From Marinoscillum sp040218045 (GTDB lineage Bacteria > Bacteroidota > Bacteroidia > Cytophagales > Cyclobacteriaceae): DNA of 64,000 nucleotides. Each line of letters starts with the position of its first letter. Position 1 is the first letter of the stretch. The position numbers and the translations under genes are program-made. Below the pieces are notes generated by a model, which saw only the letters and a program-made list of their open reading frames with translations, ran no database searches and had not been told where the DNA came from. Positions 52,648 to 58,970 of this stretch are shown here, one piece after another. The stretch lies in NCBI GenBank assembly GCA_040218045.1, contig JAVJQA010000005.1:1-64000 (forward strand). Reading direction: 5' to 3'.

Positions 52648-53040
52648 TTATTTCAAGCGCTCCAGTACACCCTTTCTCTTCACTAAGTTTTTATAGTCCC
52701 ATTGGATTTCTTTTGATTTACCGATCCATCGCTTGAGGTCATCACTATTGATTTGATCAATATGCGTGTAGAGCATTGAGGCATCCTTAAACTTACCAGT
52801 GTTTGCCTTCAATTGATCTTCCTCAAAACTGGCGCCACTCCAAAACATCAACCGAATGCCTGCCTTCAACTTGCTATAGCCAACAATGGGATTGCTGTCC
52901 AGAAACCACACCGGGTGCGCATGCCAGATCTTACTTTCTGCCTCGGGAAAGTTTTTATCTACTTCCGTCGCTAACCGATTACAGATTAGTTGATTCTCTG
53001 GTGTTTGCGCGTTATTGTAGTCGTTGATTTCTTGGTTCAT
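52648..53040 (-). CDS. DUF1801 (YdhG-like) protein
   Basis: 130 residues from the ATG at 53040 (MNQEINDYNNAQTPENQLIC); the upstream open frame lies in a repeat and is rejected. The segments CNRLATEVDKNFPEAESKIW and AHPVWFLDSNPIVGYSKLKA are the DUF1801 signature, an SRPBCC-unlike small alpha/beta fold of unknown role. Immediately upstream lies the left copy of the 39-bp repeat that brackets the toxin-antitoxin module. Confidence 0.8.
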   Translation of the reverse strand: MNQEINDYNNAQTPENQLICNRLATEVDKNFPEAESKIWHAHPVWFLDSNPIVGYSKLKAGIRLMFWSGASFEEDQLKANTGKFKDASMLYTHIDQINSDDLKRWIGKSKEIQWDYKNLVKRKGVLERLK

Positions 53041-53054
53041 TTGAATGGATTTTG

Positions 53055-53093
53055 GGGTTAAAATAATCAACTCATTCTATAATTTCAGTCAAA
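53055..53093. repeat. 39-bp repeat, copy A: relic of a serine hydrolase gene 3' end
   Basis: Matches 54328-54366 in 36 of 39 positions. On the minus strand it still encodes LTEIIE-stop (53072-53092), the last codons of the serine hydrolase at 54345-55427, with synonymous changes. It is next to a heptamer array. Confidence 0.75.
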
Positions 53094-53113
53094 GTGTATG
53101 GGAATTTGGGTTT

Positions 53114-53157
53114 TAGGTTGGTAGGTTCTAGGTTCTATGTTTTAGGTTCTAGGTTTT
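53114..53157. repeat. Heptamer array (TAGGTTC type), left of the toxin-antitoxin pair
   Basis: Six units of TAGGTTC/TAGGTTT/TATGTTT with one extra G after the first unit. Similar arrays lie at 54271-54327 and at 58690-58885. Confidence 0.75.
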
Positions 53158-53184
53158 AGCCTATTTTAGGGCGAGACACTTCTT

Positions 53185-53748
53185 TTAAATTAGTGAATGC
53201 AGGTAGTTTGCTGAATCTTTTAGATTACAGTTTCTAAATCTATCCAAAACTTGAAATTCATCAAGGTTGGGGTTCCGTCTATTAATGACTAATGCTCTAA
53301 ATGCTTCGATAGCTAGTTCTGGATTTAGGTCAATAGTGTCTGTAATAAAGTCGTCTGCACTTTTAGCACTCAATACAAATTTTGTCAAGTATTCGTTTGG
53401 AAAATCTTTGAGGTTGTTGGTAACGATGATATTAGCATTTGTTTTTATAGCTGCTGCTAGAACGTGTCGATCTTTTTCGTCAGGTAAATCTAATGAGTTG
53501 ATGAGTGACTCATAATTTTCTACCAAAGCATCAGGAAACGCTAATTCAGCTTTAGCGACTCTTTTTGAGGCTTCTTCATGGTTTATTCCTTTACGGATCA
53601 TAACGTCTTTCCATTCGTCAAATATATGTTTACTCCATTTAGGTGTAAAAAGGTCATATGATGCGAACCAAAACAATAAATCTCGTATATCAATAGGGTA
53701 GATAACGTTTGTATCTAACACACAAGTAAAACGAACACTATGAATCAT
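53185..53748 (-). CDS. PIN-domain toxin (VapC-like ribonuclease)
   Basis: 187 residues. The PIN acidic residues are in FTCVLDTNVIYPIDIRDLL (first Asp), LPDEKDRHVLAAAIKTNANI (middle Glu/Asp) and VTNNLKDFP (last Asp), so the nuclease site is complete. Members cleave RNA. It overlaps the upstream gene for a helix-turn-helix protein by 11 bases, the usual antitoxin-toxin order. The C-terminal half is longer than classical VapC (about 130 residues) and fits the PIN_3-type subgroup. The module lies between two heptamer arrays and two 39-bp repeats. Confidence 0.87.
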   Translation of the reverse strand: MIHSVRFTCVLDTNVIYPIDIRDLLFWFASYDLFTPKWSKHIFDEWKDVMIRKGINHEEASKRVAKAELAFPDALVENYESLINSLDLPDEKDRHVLAAAIKTNANIIVTNNLKDFPNEYLTKFVLSAKSADDFITDTIDLNPELAIEAFRALVINRRNPNLDEFQVLDRFRNCNLKDSANYLHSLI

Positions 53749-54193
53749 ACAGACCAGACTCTTCGTCCGACTTCATTATTTCTACAAGTAACTCTCGTTG
53801 TTTAGCCTTGAGTTTCTTTTTGTACATGATTAAATCATCATATTTTATTCGCCTATGTTTACCGACTTTTGTAAATGCGATTTCTCCACTTTCTAGGAGT
53901 TTAACGAGATGTGGTCTTGAACAGCCCAAAAGTTCAGCCGCAGATTGAGTTGTTATTTCGGTTGCTACAGGTACAATGGAAATAGGTTTTCCTTGACTGG
54001 TTTCTTTTAAAATTTTTGCAAGAAGTTTTAAAGCGTTAAGAGGGATTTTTATGCGTTCTTTGGTTTCTTCTATTTCTATTTCAGGATAGTCAGAATGAAT
54101 TTCTTCTAACATGGCGGCTAAAGCACTATATGATTCTAGTGCAGCTTTTTGTTCCTCCTTTGAGGGGCGTTTTATATTTTCGGTCAATTTCAT
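53738..54193 (-). CDS. Antitoxin with excisionase-type helix-turn-helix domain
   Basis: 151 residues. The C-terminal part carries an excisionase-type MerR-like HTH (SAAELLGCSRPHLVKLLESG, then IAFTKVGKHRRIKYDDLI), and the N-terminal part is helical and probably binds the PIN toxin. It would autorepress the pair and neutralise the toxin; this pairing with PIN_3-like proteins is common in bacteria. The start ATG gives a typical length. Heptamer sequence lies upstream. Confidence 0.85.
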   Translation of the reverse strand: MKLTENIKRPSKEEQKAALESYSALAAMLEEIHSDYPEIEIEETKERIKIPLNALKLLAKILKETSQGKPISIVPVATEITTQSAAELLGCSRPHLVKLLESGEIAFTKVGKHRRIKYDDLIMYKKKLKAKQRELLVEIMKSDEESGLYDS

Positions 54194-54270
54194 GTCAGTT
54201 CTATTTTATTCGTCCTTGTAAAGGTAAACGAAATATTCGAAATAGGTTTTGTTTATTTCGAATAAATAGG

Positions 54271-54327
54271 CCTAGTTTTTAGGTGATTAGGTTCTTGGAC
54301 TTTTGGGTGATTAGGTTTTTGGGGTTT
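54271..54327. repeat. Degenerate heptamer array, right of the toxin-antitoxin pair
   Basis: TAGTTTTTAGGTGATTAGG-like units with TTAGGTTC and TTGGGTGA variants, same G/T-rich strand and orientation as 53114-53157. Confidence 0.55.
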
Positions 54328-54366
54328 GGGTTAAAATAAGCAACTCATTCGATAATTTCTGTCAAA
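54328..54366. repeat. 39-bp repeat, copy B: true 3' end of the serine hydrolase gene
   Basis: Covers the stop codon and last six codons (LTEIIE) of the serine hydrolase gene plus 17 bases beyond. Copy A at 53055-53093 lies 1273 bp away, across the toxin-antitoxin module. Confidence 0.75.
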
Positions 54367-55427
54367 CGTTTCCACATTTCATTGTGGAAAACAAGTGGTA
54401 CTGTTGAATTCTCAGGGGATTCCCCCATTCTCACAACAACAAGGTTCTCACCAGGGAGAATATCAATGAACTGGCCATTTTTACCCAGTGCACTTATGAG
54501 CTCATCCGGAGCATCTGGTGTTGTGGAGTTGGGAAATGCAGTTGTGGCACCGGGAAATATGATGGAACCTTTTCCATTAAGCCACCAGAGATAGCCGTAG
54601 GATAGGTTCAGGTTTTGGGACGTATTGACCATTTCATTAAAATATACCTTGTCTGACATGATTGTCTCACCATTCCAGGTGCCTTCATTAAGTACCAACA
54701 AACCAAAACGGGCTGCATCCCGGGGAGTGCTGTAATACACGTTGTTATCACCGGTCTGGATCCATTGACCATTCATCCCAATCTTCGCTTCCAATCTGTC
54801 TGTGTAGTCATTGTAACTCATTTGAGCAGCACCCGAAACTACGCCTTCCAGCAATGTGTAGGGTGCATTGTGATAGTACCAGCTTGTGCCCGGTGCTGTT
54901 CTGTATTGAAGGCATTCTGGTTGGGTACAATCGGGGTTCTCCGCATTGTAATCAAGACCAGTTGTCATAGTCAGTTGATGCCAGATGGTGATGGCTGTTT
55001 CCTGAGCAGCAGTTAGACTTGACCACCCGGCACCCAGGTAATTGGAAGTAGGGTCTTCTATGTTGAGCAATCCTTCTTCCTGTGCAAGCCCTACCAGAAA
55101 AGCTGTCAAAGATTTACCTGCTGAAGCCCAGTACCAATTACTTGATTGTGTGAAAGCGCCGGTTTGCAGAATGTTTTGGCCCCAGTAATTTTCCACCACA
55201 ATCTTTCCGTCTTTCAGGATGATAAATGCTCGCGTGTTGTGAGATTCCAGAAAGGTTAGGAGTTCATCCAGTTGTTCACTGTTCCAACCGAGCTCTGAAG
55301 GACTGAGAGTCTCCCAAATGATAGGAGAAGGAAAATGCATCATGGTCCCCGTTGGTGCAGGATCATCTTTGCGGCATGAGAGCAGTAAAGCAACTGAAAC
55401 AAATAAGAACCAAATTGGCCTGTGCAT
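54345..55427 (-). CDS. Beta-lactamase-fold serine hydrolase lipoprotein (EstB/class C-like)
   Basis: 360 residues from the ATG at 55427 (MHRPIWFLFVSVALLLSC, a lipoprotein signal); a TTG two codons upstream is not needed. Motifs: WYWASAGKSLTAF (SxxK), YYHNAPYTLLEGV (YxN) and ALGKNGQFI in place of the KTG/HxG box, an arrangement of esterase-like class C proteins. Substrate unknown. The gene is 17 bp after the RlmF gene end on the same strand. Its last codons are duplicated at 53055-53093. Confidence 0.85.
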   Translation of the reverse strand: MHRPIWFLFVSVALLLSCRKDDPAPTGTMMHFPSPIIWETLSPSELGWNSEQLDELLTFLESHNTRAFIILKDGKIVVENYWGQNILQTGAFTQSSNWYWASAGKSLTAFLVGLAQEEGLLNIEDPTSNYLGAGWSSLTAAQETAITIWHQLTMTTGLDYNAENPDCTQPECLQYRTAPGTSWYYHNAPYTLLEGVVSGAAQMSYNDYTDRLEAKIGMNGQWIQTGDNNVYYSTPRDAARFGLLVLNEGTWNGETIMSDKVYFNEMVNTSQNLNLSYGYLWWLNGKGSIIFPGATTAFPNSTTPDAPDELISALGKNGQFIDILPGENLVVVRMGESPENSTVPLVFHNEMWKRLTEIIE

Positions 55428-55450
55428 AGACAAAAATACCGCTTATTGGA

Positions 55451-56419
55451 TCAATTCGCTGATTTCCACCGGGTGTTTTTCCAATACTTTTGTTGTTCCC
55501 TGGTCAAAAATGTCCAGGTAACGATTCGGCTGGTTTTGTTTCCCTGCCCCATGGGGATGGTATGAATCTGGGAAGCTCCGGTTGATTTGAGCGTTTCATC
55601 TATGGCCTTTAAGTTGCTTTGTTTAGAAACCAGTGAAGAATACCAAAAGCAATTCTCTGCAAACTTTTTGCTTTCCCGAATGTAGTTTTGGATGAATTTT
55701 TTCTCGCCACCATCACACCAAAGTTCATTCGGCTGCCCTTCAAAATTAAGACTGGCATTAGTAACTTTTTGACCTGAAAGGTTGCTGACTTTCCGGTTGG
55801 TGCCACGCTGAGCTTCCTCTGCTGATTTATGAAAAGGAGGATTACAAATGGCCAGATCTATTTGCTCGTCTTTGGTAATGATCCCAAAAAGTACATCGTC
55901 AGGTTTTGCCTGTAGCCGAAGATCAACCTGTGCCGTGATGGCCGGGTTTTGTGAGGCAATCTCCTGTGAAGATGCCAGTGAAACCGGATCAATATCTGAG
56001 CCAATGAATGACCAGCCATATTCCTGTATGCCAATGATGGGGTAGATAAGACTTGAGCCTACACCAATATCGAGGCATTTCATTTTGTCACCAGTAGGGA
56101 TTTTACCGAAGTTCTGAGCACACAACCAGTCGGCCATATGATGAATATAATCAGCCCTTCCGGGAATGGGTGGACAGAGGTAATTTTCTGGGATTTCCCA
56201 AAAGTGAATACCGTAGTGTAGTTTCAACAATGCCCTGTTGAGTGCTTTTACGCTCGCCGCATCAGCAAAATCAATGGAGTCGTCACCATGAATATTTGGT
56301 CTGACAAAAGATTGTAAATCCGGGTCACACGCAATCAACGCAGCAAAATCATACCTGCCTGTATGTTTGTTGCGCGGGTGGATCTTTGGAATGAATTTTT
56401 GCTGCTTTTTCTTACCCAT
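55451..56419 (-). CDS. rlmF: 23S rRNA adenine-1618 N6-methyltransferase RlmF
   Basis: 322 residues, cytoplasmic. The N-terminus IHPRNKHTGRYDFAALIACD, the SAM site KCLDIGVGSSLIYPIIG and the N6-adenine catalytic motif DLAICNPPFHKSAEEA are diagnostic for RlmF/YbiN, which methylates one adenine of 23S rRNA using S-adenosylmethionine. Length agrees with the family. The neighbours (serine hydrolase, radical SAM protein) do not share its function. The start ATG is 20 bp after the stop of the upstream radical SAM gene. Confidence 0.93.
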   Translation of the reverse strand: MGKKKQQKFIPKIHPRNKHTGRYDFAALIACDPDLQSFVRPNIHGDDSIDFADAASVKALNRALLKLHYGIHFWEIPENYLCPPIPGRADYIHHMADWLCAQNFGKIPTGDKMKCLDIGVGSSLIYPIIGIQEYGWSFIGSDIDPVSLASSQEIASQNPAITAQVDLRLQAKPDDVLFGIITKDEQIDLAICNPPFHKSAEEAQRGTNRKVSNLSGQKVTNASLNFEGQPNELWCDGGEKKFIQNYIRESKKFAENCFWYSSLVSKQSNLKAIDETLKSTGASQIHTIPMGQGNKTSRIVTWTFLTREQQKYWKNTRWKSAN

Positions 56420-56439
56420 GGTTGTTCTTCAGTGCAAAC

Positions 56440-58635
56440 CTAAAGGATCAGCAGTCCATGTTCACGTAAAATATTGATTGGTTTGGTGTGCCAAAAGGGT
56501 TCAAAGTCTTCGAATAGATTTTCGAATGAGGATTTTACTTCTGAAATCGTGAGGTTTTTTTTCTGTTTGGCGCTAGCGAGTTCCAGCATCCCGATTAACC
56601 ATTCCCCACGTTCTTTTTCCATGGAAATGGAGAAAACTGATTGTTTGTCATGAAAATCCAACTGCACAAATGTTCGGGACATTCCTTTCTTGTTTTTTTC
56701 AAACTCAGAAACACTGGGGCGGCTCCCTAGCCAGAGGAGCACCTTGGAAGAAGGCTTGAATTGGAAATAGTCAGTGTTGTTTTCGATGCAGTTAAGAATG
56801 TAATCTTTCCTAATCGTTGATTTTGGTATTTTCTGATCAAACCAGCCTTGAAGAGGGAGGTCAAATCCTAAGCCATGCATGTAGTTGAACAGTGATTTCT
56901 TAAGCCCATGACTAAACTGGCTATGATCGATCCCGGTAGTGTCTTCAAACTCAATATCATTATGAGCAAATGTTGCAGCTTTAATATCTGGAAATATGCC
57001 ATAATCGGCCGGGCTGAGTCCTACAGGGCTATGGGCTGTCAGTGCAAATTGGTGCCAAAATCCTGATTGGATAATGTTCAGCTCAAACATCTGCCTTACC
57101 ATTTCCAGGCTATCAATGGTTTCCTGGACGGTCTGCGTCGGGTATCCATACATCAGGTAAGCATGCACCATGATGCCCGCTTCCGTGAAGTGATTGGTCA
57201 CCTGTGCCACCTGCTCAACGGTAACTCCCTTGTCTATCAGCTTGAGCAAACGATCGGAGGCCACTTCCAGACCTCCTGACACGGCTATGCATCCCGAATG
57301 CTGAAGCAGTACGCACAGATCTCTTGTGAAGCTTTTTTCGAAGCGGATGTTTGTCCACCAGGTCACCGTGAGTTTTCTCTTCAAGATCTCCAGGGCCAAT
57401 TCCCGCATGAGTGCCGGTGGAGCGGCTTCATCCACAAAGTGAAATCCACGTTCACCAGTTTGGACAATCAGTTCCTCCATTCGATCTACCAGAGTTTTGG
57501 CTGCAATGGGTTCATACAGCCGGATGTAGTCCAGGGAGATATCACAAAAAGTACACTTTCCCCAGTAGCAGCCATGTGCCATGGTCAGCTTGTTCCATCT
57601 ACCATCACTCCAAAGGCTGTGCATGGGATTGGCGACTTCAATCACGGAGATGTATTGGTTGAGCAGGAGGTCTGAATAATCTGGTGTTCCGATTTCGGCT
57701 TGTTTGTAATCATGGCCGGTAGCATCATTCCGGTACTGCACTATACCATTTTCTAAAAGAAAGGTTCTTTTAAATTCTGAAACAGTAGATTGATCAAGTA
57801 CATGTTTTGCAAGCAATTCAATGGGCAACTCACCGTCATCGAGTGTGATGTAATGGAAAAACTCAAAGACGCGTGGGTCAGAAAGGGAGCGAAGTTCGGT
57901 GTTGGGAAACCCACCACCCATTGCTATTTTGATGTCCGGAAAGTTCTTTCTGATCAACTGAGCACATCGAAAAGCACTGTAGAGATTTCCGGGAAACGGC
58001 ACTGAAAAAGCAACCAGTTTAGGGGTTGTTTTTTTAATGGTGTCCTCCAGGAGATCAAGGCTGAGTTGGTCGATAAAAGTGGTTGCTGCCTGCAGTTCGG
58101 TGTATAACAGGTCGAAGCTGTTGGCACTCCTGCCCAGTCTTTCTGCATATCGGCTAAAGCCAAAATGCTCATCTACGCACTCCACAATAAAATCGGAAAG
58201 ATCTTCCAAGTATAAGGTAGCCAAGTGCTTGGCACGGTCTTGCATGCCCATGCTTCCAAACGCCCAGTCAAGGTCTTCTTCGAGTTGAAACCTGGAAGCT
58301 TGCGGTAGAAATTGTTCTGTACAGATCTGTCGGGCCAGGGTCTGATCATTTCCCTGTAAAAAGCGGATCACCTGATCGATGGTTTGCAGGTAATCGGTTC
58401 GTAGTGCATAAATGCGTTGTGCATTCTCAGAAGTGATGGATCCGGATGCTGCTGCCAACTCAAATACCTCTGCCAGGTTTGACTGACTAAACAGCATTAG
58501 AATCACCTCGATCCCCAGATCCATCTGGTAGCTGCTGATACCTCTGGTGTTGAGAAAACCCTTCAAATAAGCAGTCGCCGGGTAGGGAGTGTTTAGCTGT
58601 GTAAACGGGGGAGTAATGAGTAAGAAATCTTTCAA
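56440..58635 (-). CDS. B12-binding-type radical SAM protein with Cx4Cx2C cluster motif
   Basis: 731 residues if the TTG at 58635 is used (KDFLLITPPFTQLNTPYPAT directly follows); no ATG lies upstream and the first internal ATG would delete the conserved N-terminus. An alternative TTG at 58656 adds seven residues. An N-terminal cobalamin-binding-like region (about 1-330; VAFSVPFPGNLYSAFRCAQL, AMGGGFPN) precedes the radical SAM core. The cluster motif is GCYWGKCTFCDISL, first Cys356, four residues between the first two cysteines as in some B12-radical SAM proteins. The glycine-rich segment GERGFHFVDEAAPP follows. A C-terminal part of about 200 residues is not recognised. The reaction is unknown. 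Confidence 0.82.
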   Translation of the reverse strand: MKDFLLITPPFTQLNTPYPATAYLKGFLNTRGISSYQMDLGIEVILMLFSQSNLAEVFELAAASGSITSENAQRIYALRTDYLQTIDQVIRFLQGNDQTLARQICTEQFLPQASRFQLEEDLDWAFGSMGMQDRAKHLATLYLEDLSDFIVECVDEHFGFSRYAERLGRSANSFDLLYTELQAATTFIDQLSLDLLEDTIKKTTPKLVAFSVPFPGNLYSAFRCAQLIRKNFPDIKIAMGGGFPNTELRSLSDPRVFEFFHYITLDDGELPIELLAKHVLDQSTVSEFKRTFLLENGIVQYRNDATGHDYKQAEIGTPDYSDLLLNQYISVIEVANPMHSLWSDGRWNKLTMAHGCYWGKCTFCDISLDYIRLYEPIAAKTLVDRMEELIVQTGERGFHFVDEAAPPALMRELALEILKRKLTVTWWTNIRFEKSFTRDLCVLLQHSGCIAVSGGLEVASDRLLKLIDKGVTVEQVAQVTNHFTEAGIMVHAYLMYGYPTQTVQETIDSLEMVRQMFELNIIQSGFWHQFALTAHSPVGLSPADYGIFPDIKAATFAHNDIEFEDTTGIDHSQFSHGLKKSLFNYMHGLGFDLPLQGWFDQKIPKSTIRKDYILNCIENNTDYFQFKPSSKVLLWLGSRPSVSEFEKNKKGMSRTFVQLDFHDKQSVFSISMEKERGEWLIGMLELASAKQKKNLTISEVKSSFENLFEDFEPFWHTKPINILREHGLLIL

Positions 58636-58689
58636 AGCAATCGACAAAGGGAACAAAGTGCAAGTTGCTGATTTTTTCGCGGAATTGGA

Positions 58690-58767
58690 GGTTTGGTGTT
58701 TAGGTTCTAGGTTTTAGGTTTTGGGTTGTTGGGTTGTTGGGTTTTGGGTTATTTTAGGTTCGAAGTT
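58690..58767. repeat. G/T-rich heptamer array (left arm of a large inverted repeat)
   Basis: Units TAGGTTC, TAGGTTT, TAGGTTT, TGGGTTG and variants with GGGTTGTT, ending TTTTAGGTTC. This is the reverse-complement type of the array at 58802-58885. It lies in the 335-bp spacer between the radical SAM gene and the first CotH gene; the rest of the spacer shows no reading frame. Confidence 0.75.
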
Positions 58768-58801
58768 TAGATTGGTGGGGTTTTAGGATGTCTATCTCTT
58801 T

Positions 58802-58885
58802 GAACATAGAACATAGAACATAGAACATAGAACCTAGAACCTAGAACTTAAAACCTAGAACCTAGAACCTAGAACATAAAACTAA
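58802..58885. repeat. A/C-rich heptamer array (right arm of a large inverted repeat)
   Basis: Twelve consecutive 7-bp units: four GAACATA, two GAACCTA, GAACTTA, AAACCTA, two GAACCTA, GAACATA, AAACTAA. It can pair with the array at 58690-58767 across about 34 bases to form a long imperfect cruciform or RNA hairpin. Confidence 0.85.
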
Positions 58886-58970
58886 AAACACTGCCATCAC
58901 CAACAGGAGGGAGGAGGATAGTTGCATAGTTTGCTGTTGCTTAATTGTAGGGTAGAAATTATCTCCAATC

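Noticed and set aside
54345..55427. Beta-lactamase resistance genes (also 36654-37751)
   Set aside because: Both are esterase-like members of a broad superfamily; the motifs do not justify calling a resistance enzyme.
58802..58885. Possible CRISPR array
   Set aside because: Units are 7 bp without spacers and there is no cas gene in the window.
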